Source: Roseitalea sp. MMSF_3546
GTDB lineage: Bacteria > Pseudomonadota > Alphaproteobacteria > Rhizobiales > Rhizobiaceae
DNA length: 64,000 nt
Assembly (NCBI RefSeq): GCF_030732865.1
Contig: NZ_JASHKB010000013.1
Location: forward strand, 1-64,000
Direction of reading: 5' to 3'
In this document: in pieces, positions 1 to 7,995 of the stretch
Numbering within the stretch: the stretch's first letter is position 1
Layout of the letters: every line of letters begins with the position of its first letter
Translations under genes and position numbers: made by a program
Notes under the pieces: generated by a model
What the model was told of the DNA's origin: nothing
Database searches by the model: none
The model's input: the letters and a program-made list of their open reading frames with translations, nothing else

Positions 1-68
1 CTTTGGGCCATCGTCAGCAACCGGACGCCCTACGCGACAAACTTCAAAAATGCTGCTTGACTCAAACA

Positions 69-1592
69 TTAGGCTGCGACCTCCTGCGACCGGCCGGCCA
101 TGGCAAGGCCGACCGCGTTGCGGTCGACCGGTCCCTTGCTGGCGTCGAACTCGGCGACGATGCGGCCCTTGAACATCACGACGATGCGGTCGGACAGGGC
201 CAGGATCTCGTCGAGTTCCGATGACACGATCAGCACGCCATCGCCTTCGTCGCGCGCATGCACGATGCGGCCGTGGATATACTCCACGGACCCCACGTCG
301 AGCCCGCGCGTGGGCTGGGCGGCGACCAGCACCTTGGTGTCGCGCGACAACTCGCGCGCGACGACGAGCTTCTGCTGATTGCCGCCCGAAAGCTGGAAGG
401 CCTTGGCATGCACGGAGGGCGTACGCACGTCGAAATCGACCGCGTTGCGGGCCGACTGCTCGAACACGGCCGGCCACCTTATCGCCGGACCGGCCGCAAA
501 GCGGTCCTCGTAATAATTGTTCAGGGCCATGTTCTCGGCGATCGTGAAGTCGCCGATGATGCCGGTGCGCTGGCGGTCCTCGGGGATATGCGCCATGCCC
601 ATGGCATGGCGGTCGCGCACCGAGGCGCGGGTGATGTCCCGGCCATCGAAGATGATGGTGCCGCCATCGGGGCGTCGCAGCCCGGTGACGGCCTCGACGA
701 GCTGCGACTGGCCATTGCCCTGCACGCCGGCAACGCCGACGATTTCGCCGCTTCTGACATCCAGCGAAACGTCGTCGACGATCAGGTCTCCGCTTTCGCG
801 ATAGACCGTCAGCCCGCGTATCTCCAACAGGACCTGGCCGGGCGCGAACGGCGCCTTGTCGACATCGAAGCTGACCGGGCGTCCGACCATCATCTCGGCA
901 AGCTGCTGCTCGTTGACCTGTTTGGGGTCGCCGTGGCCGGTGATGCGGCCCGCACGCAGCACGCTGATGCGGTCGGCGATCTCAAGGATCTCGTCGAGCT
1001 TGTGGGTGATGAACACGATCGCCTTTCCCGCATCGCGCAGCGACCGGACGATGACGAAGAATTCCTCGACTTCCTGCGGGGTCAGCACGGCGGTCGGCTC
1101 GTCCAGGATGAGCACGTCCGCCGAACGGAACAGCACCTTGATGATCTCGACGCGCTGCTGGATGCCCACGGGCAGGTCTTCGATCAGCGCGTCGGGGTCG
1201 ACTTCCAGTCCGTAGGTGTCGCCGATCTCGCGCACCTGGCGGCGTGCCGTGTTCAGATCGAGATAGTCCAGCCTCTGGGTCGGCTCGATGCCCAGGATCA
1301 CGTTCTCGGCGACGGTGAACACGGGCACGAGCATGAAGTGCTGATGCACCATGCCGATGCCGGCGGCGATCGCATCGCCCGGCCCGCCAAAGGCCACCGG
1401 CTTGCCGTCGATGCGGATCTCGCCCTCATCGGGAGAATAAAGACCCGAAAGCACGTTCATCAACGTCGACTTGCCCGCGCCATTCTCGCCAAGAAGGCCG
1501 AGGACCTCGCCGGCGCGGATATCCAGATCGATGCCGTCATTGGCGACGACGGATCCGAAGCGCTTGGTGATGCCGCGCAGCTCAATGTCCAT
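69..1592 (-). CDS. BMP/nucleoside-type ABC importer, double ATPase
   Basis: Two-domain ATP-binding protein (507 aa) that would energise import of a nucleoside-like or other small solute bound by the BMP-family SBP encoded just upstream. The first nucleotide-binding domain has a Walker A motif GENGAGKST near residues 35-43, a non-canonical signature region (LPVGIQQRVEI) and Walker B LILDEPTAVL. The second has a degenerate Walker A (VQGNGQSQ), the signature LSGGNQQKL and a degenerate Walker B (VAAQPTRGLD). This asymmetry is typical of YufO/NupO/RbsA-type tandem ATPases. The length is normal. The gene follows the SBP by 62 nt, and a 9-bp-stem hairpin fills the gap. No permease lies in the window, so the membrane subunits are expected just beyond the left edge. 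The substrate is inferred only from family. Confidence 0.9.
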   Translation of the reverse strand: MDIELRGITKRFGSVVANDGIDLDIRAGEVLGLLGENGAGKSTLMNVLSGLYSPDEGEIRIDGKPVAFGGPGDAIAAGIGMVHQHFMLVPVFTVAENVILGIEPTQRLDYLDLNTARRQVREIGDTYGLEVDPDALIEDLPVGIQQRVEIIKVLFRSADVLILDEPTAVLTPQEVEEFFVIVRSLRDAGKAIVFITHKLDEILEIADRISVLRAGRITGHGDPKQVNEQQLAEMMVGRPVSFDVDKAPFAPGQVLLEIRGLTVYRESGDLIVDDVSLDVRSGEIVGVAGVQGNGQSQLVEAVTGLRRPDGGTIIFDGRDITRASVRDRHAMGMAHIPEDRQRTGIIGDFTIAENMALNNYYEDRFAAGPAIRWPAVFEQSARNAVDFDVRTPSVHAKAFQLSGGNQQKLVVARELSRDTKVLVAAQPTRGLDVGSVEYIHGRIVHARDEGDGVLIVSSELDEILALSDRIVVMFKGRIVAEFDASKGPVDRNAVGLAMAGRSQEVAA

Positions 1593-1610
1593 GACGCACT
1601 CCGGTAAAGC

Positions 1611-1635
1611 CGGCCGGCCGCGGTCGGGCCGGCCG
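1611..1635 (-). other. Intercistronic hairpin after BMP SBP gene
   Basis: Perfect 9-bp inverted repeat (CGGCCGGCC at 1611-1619 and GGCCGGCCG at 1627-1635) with a 7-nt loop, between the SBP stop codon and the ATPase start. There is no T-run, so it is more likely an mRNA-stabilising or attenuating hairpin than a full terminator. Similar hairpins follow other SBP genes in this window. Confidence 0.55.
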
Positions 1636-1654
1636 TCGGGGCAGGGGCCTGCAC

Positions 1655-2680
1655 CTATTGCGTCACGTCGACCTCGCCGGCGATGATGTCTTCGCGCAAC
1701 TGCTCGATCTCGGCCTTCAGGTCGGCGGGCACGGCGTCCTCGAAGGCGTGGTAGGGCGCAAGGCTCACACCGCCGTTCTCGAGCGTGCCGACGATGACAC
1801 CGCCTTCGAACGCGTCATTCATGGCCATTTCGATCACCTGGAAGACCGTGGCGTCCATCCGTTTCATGATCGACGTCAGATACACATCCTGTCGCTCCGG
1901 ATCGGTGAAGTACAGATCGGCGTCGACACCGATGATCTTGAGCGCGTCCGTCCCCAGTTCGTCGGCCAGCGTTGCCGAGCCCAGACCGACCGGGCCGGCC
2001 ACCGGCAGGACGATGTCGGCGCCCTCGTCATAAAGGTTCTGGGCAAAGGCGCGGCCATCATCGAGCGACTCGAAATTGTTGGTGAACAGGCCCTGTTCGC
2101 TCTCGGGGTCCCAGCCGAGCACTGTCACCTCCGCGTCCTTCTGTTCGTTGTAGAAGTCGACCCCGCGGGCGAAGCCGTTCATGAAGATCGTCACCGGCGG
2201 GATGTTGATGCCGCCGAAAGTGCCGACAATGCCCGTCTCGGTCATGCCGGCGGCAAGATAGCCGGCGAGAAACGCGGCCTGATCGGTCGCGAACACCTGG
2301 CCGACCACGTTCGGAAGCGGCGGCTCGTAGGCGAAGTCGACGATCGAGAACATCTGGTCGGGGTTGGCTTCGGCCGCTTCCCTCGTGGCGTCGCCCAGAA
2401 GGAAACCGACCGTGACGATCAGGTCGCACTCGCCCAGAAGCGAGTTGATGTTGGGCATGTAGTCGGTTTCCGCCTGCGACTCCAGAAAGCGAGCGTCGAT
2501 GCCGAGCTGCTCCTGGGCCATCTGGACGCCTTCCCAGGCGGTCTGGTTGAACGAATTGTCGTCGATGCCGCCGGTATCGGTGACCTGGCATGCGGTGAAG
2601 GCGGCGGCCGAGGTGGCCATTCCGAACGTCAACGCAGCCGCAATCAGGGCCGCTTTCGCGAAAACAGGCCTGCTTCCCAT
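1655..2680 (-). CDS. BMP-family ABC transporter substrate-binding protein
   Basis: Periplasmic binding protein (341 aa) of the basic membrane protein (BMP/PnrA, PF02608) family, which typically binds nucleosides or related compounds. A hydrophobic signal peptide ends near residue 27 (SAAA-F). The mature N-terminus carries the family motif DTGGIDDNSFNQTAWEG, and DIVLPVAGPVG is also typical. There is no lipobox cysteine at the signal-peptide end, so it is probably a soluble periplasmic form. A good ribosome site, GGAGGAGAAGCACC, precedes the ATG. Its ATPase follows on the same strand. It lies 175 nt downstream of the kduD-like gene, and a possible FNR/FixK-type box sits in that gap, so it may have its own promoter. 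The ligand cannot be read from sequence. Confidence 0.9.
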   Translation of the reverse strand: MGSRPVFAKAALIAAALTFGMATSAAAFTACQVTDTGGIDDNSFNQTAWEGVQMAQEQLGIDARFLESQAETDYMPNINSLLGECDLIVTVGFLLGDATREAAEANPDQMFSIVDFAYEPPLPNVVGQVFATDQAAFLAGYLAAGMTETGIVGTFGGINIPPVTIFMNGFARGVDFYNEQKDAEVTVLGWDPESEQGLFTNNFESLDDGRAFAQNLYDEGADIVLPVAGPVGLGSATLADELGTDALKIIGVDADLYFTDPERQDVYLTSIMKRMDATVFQVIEMAMNDAFEGGVIVGTLENGGVSLAPYHAFEDAVPADLKAEIEQLREDIIAGEVDVTQ

Positions 2681-2804
2681 GGTGCTTCTCCTCCAGTGAT
2701 GATCCTGTCATGCGCGACGGCGTCACGCATGCATGGCGCGCCGGCACACGACATGATGCGGCGTTGACCGGCTCGCATGCTAGCAAGCAAGCCGTCATTC
2801 GGGC

Positions 2805-2818
2805 TTGACGTGAATCAA
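2805..2818 (-). promoter_or_regulatory. Candidate FNR/FixK-type box
   Basis: Read on the minus strand the site is TTGATTCACGTCAA, which fits TTGAY-N4-RTCAA, the CRP/FNR-family (FnrL/FixK) half-site pattern. It extends to a 6-bp inverted repeat, GCTTGA/TCAAGC. It lies about 125 nt upstream of the BMP SBP start and just downstream of the preceding stop codon. No regulator of this family is in the window, so the call is motif-based only. Confidence 0.4.
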
Positions 2819-2855
2819 GCTGCGCTGTCTGGCGTGGTGCGCGCGAACGGGGCGG

Positions 2856-3629
2856 TCAGCGCGCCAGCCAGCCGCCGTCCACCGGCAGGATCGCGCCGTG
2901 CACGAACCGGGCCGCCTCGCTTGCAAGGAACACCACCGGGTCGGCGATCTCCTCGGCCGTGCCCCAGCGCCCGACCGGCACGCGCGCCATCAGTTCGGCG
3001 CTGCGCGCCTGGTCCGTCTGCAGCCCGGTGTTGATGTCGGTGGCGATATAGCCCGGCGCGATGGCGTTCACATTGACGTTTTGCGGCGCCCATTCATTGG
3101 CGAGCGCGCGCACGATCTGCGCGATCGCGCCCTTGCTCGCCGCATAGCCGGGCACGGTGATCCCGCCCTGAAAGCTCAGAATCGACGCCACGAAGACGAT
3201 CTTGCCGCCGCCGCGCTCGATCATGCGCCGGCCGATTTCGCGCGAAAGGATGAAGGGCGCGCTCGCATTGACCTCCATCACATGGTCCCAGTCCGCATCG
3301 GCGTGCTCGGCCGCCGGCGCCCGGCGAATCGTGCCGGCATTGTTGACCAGAATGTCGATGGCGTGGTCGTCCGCATCGAGCGTTTCGACCAGCCGGTAGA
3401 TTGCCTGCCGGTCGGCGAAGTCGCACCGATAGCCGGCAAAGCGCCCCCCATGTCCGGTAACGTCCGCTTCGACATCGCTGCCGGTGGGTTCAAGGCTGGC
3501 GCTGACGCCGACCACATCGGCCCCGGCCCGCGCAAGGCCCGCCGCGATCGCACGGCCGATGCCCCGCCGGCAGCCGGTGACGAGCGCCGTGCGACCGCTC
3601 AGGTCGAAGTGGGACAGGTCGCCGGCCAT
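2856..3629 (-). CDS. kduD: SDR oxidoreductase, KduD-like (2-deoxy-D-gluconate 3-dehydrogenase)
   Basis: NAD(P)-dependent short-chain dehydrogenase (257 aa). Family members oxidise 2-dehydro-3-deoxy-D-gluconate or 2-deoxy-gluconate-like sugar acids in the cytoplasm. The Rossmann motif VTGCRRGIGRAIA lies near residues 17-29. NNAG and the catalytic Tyr-Lys in PGYAASKGAI are present, and the C-terminus HGAILPVDGGWLA is characteristic of KduD. The start at 3629 is chosen because the protein then begins MAGDLSHFDLSG, the usual KduD N-terminus; longer open frame upstream is overlap with the preceding gene. It lies 10 nt behind the catalytic E2 gene and is the last enzyme of the regulator-headed run. 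No KduI isomerase or pectin enzymes are nearby, so the true substrate here may differ from classical KduD. Confidence 0.8.
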   Translation of the reverse strand: MAGDLSHFDLSGRTALVTGCRRGIGRAIAAGLARAGADVVGVSASLEPTGSDVEADVTGHGGRFAGYRCDFADRQAIYRLVETLDADDHAIDILVNNAGTIRRAPAAEHADADWDHVMEVNASAPFILSREIGRRMIERGGGKIVFVASILSFQGGITVPGYAASKGAIAQIVRALANEWAPQNVNVNAIAPGYIATDINTGLQTDQARSAELMARVPVGRWGTAEEIADPVVFLASEAARFVHGAILPVDGGWLAR

Positions 3630-3639
3630 CACCGCGCCC

Positions 3640-4539
3640 TCACAGCAACAGCCGACGCGGGTCGGCGAGCAGACTGGCGTAGCGCGCCAGAAAACGCGCC
3701 GCATCGGCGCCGTTGATGACGCGGTGGTCGTAGGACAGGTCGAGCGGCGCCATCGGCACCGGCAGCCATTGCTCCTGGTCCCAGACCGGCACGGTCTGCA
3801 TGCGGGTGATGCCCAAAATGGCGACCTCGGGCGGATTGACGATCGGCGTGAAGGCCGTCCCGCCAATGCCGCCCAGATTGGAGATCGACATCGATGCGCC
3901 GCCCATCTCCTCGGCGCGGATCTTGCGCGCCTGCGCGCGCGCCGCCAGATCGGCGATCTCGGCGGCGATGCGCCAAAGCCCCTTGCGGTCGGCCTCGCGA
4001 ATGACCGGCACCATCAGTCCATGCGGCGTGTCCACGGCGATGCCGATGTGAACGTAGTGCTTGAGTATCAGCGTTTCGCCATCGGGCGACAGCGAGGCGT
4101 TGAAGCGCCCGAAGGCGCCGAGGCAATGGGCGAGCGCCTTGACGTGGAAGGCAAGAGCGGTCAGCCGCACCCCGCGCTCGGCCGCTTCGGTCTTGAGCGA
4201 AGCGCGCAAGGCCTCGACGGCGCGCATGTCGGCGCGGTCGTGATGGGTCACCTGCGGGATCAGCGCGTTGGCCGCCGACAGATTGTCCGAAGCAAGCCTT
4301 GCAAAGCGCGGCAGCGGTTCTTGCGACACCGCGCCATGGGCGCCATGGTCGACGGCCCAGTAGCCTGTCGGGCCCTGCCGTGCCTCGCCCTTGTCGCCGC
4401 CGCCGTTTCCATCGCCCAGATGCCTGTCGATGTCCTCGCGCGCCAGCGTCTGGCGGCCTGCGGCGCGGGCCACATGGTCGATGTCGACGCCCTTGTTGCC
4501 GGCATAGGCCCTGACCGAGGGGCTGGCCACGACGCTCAT
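3640..4539 (-). CDS. 2-oxoacid dehydrogenase E2, catalytic acyltransferase without lipoyl domain
   Basis: Dihydrolipoyl acyltransferase core (299 aa) that transfers an acyl group from lipoamide to CoA. Residues about 5-41 form a peripheral subunit-binding domain (ASPSVRAYAGNKGVDI, EDIDRHL). Residues about 75-299 are the trimer-forming catalytic domain, with IPQVTHHDRADM and the active-site motif LSYDHRVINGADAARF (His272). The Asn after HRVI also occurs in AceF-type E2 enzymes. There is no N-terminal lipoyl domain, whereas normal E2 chains carry one to three. The lipoyl domain is instead on a second E2-like protein (6002-7000) in the same run, separated from this gene by an aldehyde dehydrogenase. 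The start at 4539 gives the family-like N-terminus MSVVASPSV and leaves a 19-nt gap to the upstream stop codon. Confidence 0.85.
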   Translation of the reverse strand: MSVVASPSVRAYAGNKGVDIDHVARAAGRQTLAREDIDRHLGDGNGGGDKGEARQGPTGYWAVDHGAHGAVSQEPLPRFARLASDNLSAANALIPQVTHHDRADMRAVEALRASLKTEAAERGVRLTALAFHVKALAHCLGAFGRFNASLSPDGETLILKHYVHIGIAVDTPHGLMVPVIREADRKGLWRIAAEIADLAARAQARKIRAEEMGGASMSISNLGGIGGTAFTPIVNPPEVAILGITRMQTVPVWDQEQWLPVPMAPLDLSYDHRVINGADAARFLARYASLLADPRRLLL

Positions 4540-4558
4540 CGCATGTCCTTTCCGGCCG

Positions 4559-5989
4559 CTACCAGGCCGCCGAGATGTATTGCGTTTCCATGAATTCGAG
4601 CATGCCCTCATGGCCGCCCTCGCGGCCCAGACCCGACTGCTTGACACCGCCGAACGGCGCGGCCGGATCGGAGACCAGCCCGCGATTGAGACCGACCATG
4701 CCGTATTCGAGCCGTTCGCACACCTTCATGGCGCGTTTCATGTCCTCGCAGAAGACATAGGCCACCAGCCCGTATTCGGTGTCGTTGGCGCGGGCGATCA
4801 CGTCCTGCTCGTCCGTAAACCGCTGGATCGCGGCGACCGGTCCGAAAATTTCCTCGCGCACGCAATCGGCATGGGCCGGCACGTCGGTGATCACCGTGGG
4901 CGGGTAGAAGAAGCCCGGCCCGTTCGGGATCGCACCGCCGAGCTTGAGCTGCGCGCCCTTTGCAAGCGCGTCGTCGACGAAGGCGACGACCTTGTCGCGC
5001 GTGTCGGCGTTGACCAGCGGGCCGACATCGACGCCCGCGTCGAGCCCGTTGCCCATCTTCAGCGCCGCCATCTTCTCGGTGAAGCGTTCGGTGAAGGCCG
5101 CGGCGACATCGTCATGGACGTAAAGGCGGTTCGCCGCCGTGCACGCCTCGCCGATATTGCGCATCTTCGCCAGCATGGCGCCCTCGACCGCCTTGTCGAT
5201 GTCGGCGTCCTCGAAGACGATCAGCGGCGCGTTGCCGCCCAGTTCCATGGCTGGCTTGAGCACCTGGTCGGCGGCGGCGTGCAGCAGCTTGCGACCGACG
5301 CCCGTCGAGCCGGTGAACGAGATCACGCGCACGCGCGGATCGTGCAGCAGATGGTCGACCAGCGCGCCGGTACGCCGCGAGGGCAGCACGTTGACGAGCC
5401 CCGCCGGCACGCCCGCCTCCTCGAGCAGCGGCATCAGTGCCAGCATGGTCAGCGGGGTTTCCGAGGCCGGCTTGATGATGACCGGGCAGCCGGCGGCAAG
5501 CGCCGGGGCGATCTTGCGCGTGCCCATGGCGGCCGGATAGTTCCACGGCGTCACCAGCACGGCGATGCCCGCAGGCTTGTGCTGCACGATGATGCGAGCG
5601 CCCGAGGCGGGCGCGTGGGTGATCAGCCCGTCGGCGCGAACCGCTTCTTCGGAGAACCAGCGGAAGAACTCGGCCGCATAGGCCGCCTCGCCCATGGCGT
5701 CGGCCCGCGCCTTGCCGTTTTCCAGCGTGATCAGGCGCGCAAAGTCCTCGCGCCGCGCCGTCATCAGCTCGAATGCCTTGCGCAGCACCTCGGCGCGCTC
5801 GCGCGGCGGGCGTCCGGCCCAGTCCGCAAAGGCGGCCTGGGCCGCATCGAGCGCCGCATCGGCATCGGCGATCTCCGCCGAGGCAACCGATGCCAGCACC
5901 TCCTCGGTGGCCGGGTTGATCACGTCGAAGCGTTGGCCGTCCGCGCCCGGCCGCCAGGTTCCGTCGATGTAAAGGTCGGTATGGTCCAT
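4559..5989 (-). CDS. NAD(P)-dependent aldehyde dehydrogenase (succinate-semialdehyde dehydrogenase-like)
   Basis: Aldehyde dehydrogenase superfamily enzyme (476 aa, normal length) of the GabD-like group, oxidising an aldehyde to a carboxylate. Catalytic elements are Asn150 in TPWNYP, Glu249 in MELGGNAP and the nucleophile Cys283 in NIGEACTAANR. FTGSTGVG is the cofactor-binding loop, and PFGGVKQSGLGREGG near the C-terminus is typical of succinate-semialdehyde dehydrogenases. It sits between the two E2-like genes, so it probably oxidises an aldehyde generated or released in the same pathway rather than serving GABA metabolism. No GABA aminotransferase is nearby. The exact substrate is not determinable. 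Confidence 0.88.
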   Translation of the reverse strand: MDHTDLYIDGTWRPGADGQRFDVINPATEEVLASVASAEIADADAALDAAQAAFADWAGRPPRERAEVLRKAFELMTARREDFARLITLENGKARADAMGEAAYAAEFFRWFSEEAVRADGLITHAPASGARIIVQHKPAGIAVLVTPWNYPAAMGTRKIAPALAAGCPVIIKPASETPLTMLALMPLLEEAGVPAGLVNVLPSRRTGALVDHLLHDPRVRVISFTGSTGVGRKLLHAAADQVLKPAMELGGNAPLIVFEDADIDKAVEGAMLAKMRNIGEACTAANRLYVHDDVAAAFTERFTEKMAALKMGNGLDAGVDVGPLVNADTRDKVVAFVDDALAKGAQLKLGGAIPNGPGFFYPPTVITDVPAHADCVREEIFGPVAAIQRFTDEQDVIARANDTEYGLVAYVFCEDMKRAMKVCERLEYGMVGLNRGLVSDPAAPFGGVKQSGLGREGGHEGMLEFMETQYISAAW

Positions 5990-6001
5990 GGTGCCGGTGT
6001 C

Positions 6002-7000
6002 CTAGAGCAAGTGCCTGAGCGGCTCGGATATCCGACCGGCGAACGCATTGACAAGGGCGACCGCCTCGGTTGCGGCAAGCGCGCCTTCAAGCGCGATCGC
6101 CAAGTGCGCGCCGGCGTCGGCGATCTGGATCACCACCGCGTTCTCGCCGTCCCGGCGCATGGCCGTGATCGCGCTTCCGGTAAGATCGCGAACGATCAAG
6201 TCCGCCGGCCCGTCGGGTCCTGCCTCACAGGTGGCGGCGAGCGAAATCCGGTCCGGGTCGACCAGACGCGCCGGCGCCGTGGTGCCGGCCGTCTCGATGC
6301 CGACGCGGAGTTCGGTCTCGCGCCCGGTCGCCTCGCGCAGGGCCGCGGCGGCGAAGGCGGCGAACACGCGGCCGGGCTCGGCCGCAGCGCCGGTCTCGGC
6401 GGCGATGAATTCGAGCAGTTCATCGAACTGGGCGCGCGGCGCTTGCGCCTCGATCCGCGTTGCGGCGGCCGCTGCCGGCGCGGTGGCAGGCACGGCGCGC
6501 AGGACCTCGAGATCGGCGACATGGTAGGGCGGCCGGGCGCCGCTCCGCGCCAGGTGCCCCAGATCGAGCCCCTGCTCGCGCGCCAGCCGCCGTGCCTTGG
6601 GAGAAGCCAGGATGCGGCCATCGCCGGCCGCTGCGACCGGCGCGGCCTGCGGCGTCGGCTCGCGCGGGGTTTCGGCCGGGGCTGCCCGTTCCGACGGGGC
6701 GGGCCGGGCGTCTTCGACCTGCGGCTCGGGCGCGGCCGGCTCGACAGTGACAGCGGCATCCTCGGTGTCGGCGATCACCGCGACCACTTGCCCGATGGGC
6801 ACATGCTCGCCCGCCGCCGCCGCGACGCCGGACAGGAAGCCGTCGACCTGCGCTTCGACCTCCATCGTCGCCTTATCGGTCTCGACCTCCATCAGCCCCT
6901 CGCCGGCCTTGACCGCGTCGCCCGGCTGCTTGAGCCAGGCGACGATCAGCCCGGTGTCCTGGGCCATGCCGAGTGCCGGCATGATCACGTCATGCGGCAT
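6002..7000 (-). CDS. Lipoyl-domain E2-like subunit with degenerate acyltransferase domain
   Basis: 332 aa. Residues 1-80 are a clear biotinyl/lipoyl domain with the modification lysine Lys43 in VETDKATMEVEA. An Ala/Pro/Glu-rich linker follows. A peripheral subunit-binding domain starts near residue 130 (GRILASPKARRLAREQGLDL). The C-terminal part, about 175-332, has the size and ending of an E2 catalytic domain, but the position of the active-site DHRxxxG motif reads LEGALAAT, with no histidine. It should therefore carry the swinging lipoyl arm and tether to E1/E3 but not catalyse transacylation. Catalysis is expected from the separate E2 at 3640-4539. It overlaps the E1beta gene by 11 nt, arguing for translational coupling. 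No E3 gene is present in the window. Confidence 0.82.
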   Translation of the reverse strand: MPHDVIMPALGMAQDTGLIVAWLKQPGDAVKAGEGLMEVETDKATMEVEAQVDGFLSGVAAAAGEHVPIGQVVAVIADTEDAAVTVEPAAPEPQVEDARPAPSERAAPAETPREPTPQAAPVAAAGDGRILASPKARRLAREQGLDLGHLARSGARPPYHVADLEVLRAVPATAPAAAAATRIEAQAPRAQFDELLEFIAAETGAAAEPGRVFAAFAAAALREATGRETELRVGIETAGTTAPARLVDPDRISLAATCEAGPDGPADLIVRDLTGSAITAMRRDGENAVVIQIADAGAHLAIALEGALAATEAVALVNAFAGRISEPLRHLL

Positions 7001-7985
7001 CGAACACCTCGCCGCGAACGCACAGCCGCGCCCGTTCGGCCACCTGCTCGGCGGTCGGCACGGTCAGATCCTCGAGCGCCGGCGAGAACGGCACCGGCAC
7101 ATCCATCGCGCCCATGCGCTGCACTGGCGCGTCGAGATGGTAGAACGCCTTCTCACCGATGCGGCTGGCGATTTCGGCGGTCACGCCATAGCTCCGATGG
7201 CCTTCGTCGATCACGATCGCGCGGGATGTCCTGCGCACGGAATCAAGGATGGTGTCTTCGTCCAGCGGCACGATGGTGCGCGGGTCGATCACCTCGGCGG
7301 AAATGCCCTCGCGCGCCAGCGTCTCGGCCGCGCCCAGCGCCACCTGCACCATGGACGAGGTGCCGATCAGCGTGATGTCGCGGCCCGGCCGCACGATCTC
7401 GGCCCGGCCGAACTCGATCAGATATTCGGTGTCCGGCACTTCGGCCTTGTCGTTGTACATCAGCTTGTCTTCGAAAATGACGACCGGATTGTCGTCGCGG
7501 ATCGCCGTCTTCATCAGACCCTTGGCCTCATAGGCCGAGGACGGCAGCGCCACCTTGAGCCCGGGAATGTGCGCGACCAGCGTATGCAGGGACTGCGAAT
7601 GCTGCGCGGCCGAACGGCGCGTCGCACCCAGATTGGTGCGCAGCACCATCGGCACAGTGAGCTTGCCGCCGGACATGTAGTGGGTCTTGGCGGCCTGGTT
7701 GCACAGCTGATCCATGACCAGGAACAAGAAATCGCCGAACATCAGATCGACGATCGGCCGCGATCCGGTCATCGCCGCGCCCACCGCGATGCCGACGAAA
7801 CCCGGCTCGGAGATCGGCGTGTCGATGATCCGTTCGGGCCCGAACTCCTCGACCAGTCCGGACAGCACCTTGAACGGCGTGCCTGCCTCGGCGACATCCT
7901 CGCCGATCAGGAAGATCGTCTCGTCGCGCCGCATTTCCTCGGCGATGGCCTGGTTGACGGCCTTTGCCAGCGTGATCTCGGCCAT
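6990..7985 (-). CDS. 2-oxoacid/acetoin dehydrogenase E1 component, beta subunit
   Basis: Thiamine-diphosphate-dependent dehydrogenase beta chain (331 aa). The N-terminus MAEITLAKAVNQAIAEEM, then IGEDVAEAGTPFKV, RIIDTPISEPGFVGIAVGAA and a C-terminal transketolase domain (DPRTIVPLDEDTI) are typical of AcoB/PdhB proteins. It pairs with E1alpha, whose stop codon lies 10 nt upstream of this start. The start at 7985 is set by the conserved N-terminus; the frame is open further upstream only because it overlaps E1alpha. Together E1alpha/beta would decarboxylate a 2-oxoacid, or cleave an acetoin-like ketol, and load the acyl group onto the lipoyl protein encoded next. Separate alpha and beta chains fit AcoAB, PdhAB or BkdAB; the substrate is uncertain. 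Confidence 0.9.
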   Translation of the reverse strand: MAEITLAKAVNQAIAEEMRRDETIFLIGEDVAEAGTPFKVLSGLVEEFGPERIIDTPISEPGFVGIAVGAAMTGSRPIVDLMFGDFLFLVMDQLCNQAAKTHYMSGGKLTVPMVLRTNLGATRRSAAQHSQSLHTLVAHIPGLKVALPSSAYEAKGLMKTAIRDDNPVVIFEDKLMYNDKAEVPDTEYLIEFGRAEIVRPGRDITLIGTSSMVQVALGAAETLAREGISAEVIDPRTIVPLDEDTILDSVRRTSRAIVIDEGHRSYGVTAEIASRIGEKAFYHLDAPVQRMGAMDVPVPFSPALEDLTVPTAEQVAERARLCVRGEVFDAA

Positions 7986-7995
7986 GATCGTCTCC

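Noticed and set aside
1-68. Short left-edge sequence
   Set aside because: It lies downstream of the ATPase stop codon; no hairpin or coding signal can be supported in 68 nt.
4580-7375. 931-codon open frame on the plus strand
   Set aside because: It runs antisense across the aldehyde dehydrogenase, lipoyl E2 and E1beta genes, all of which have intact motifs on the minus strand.
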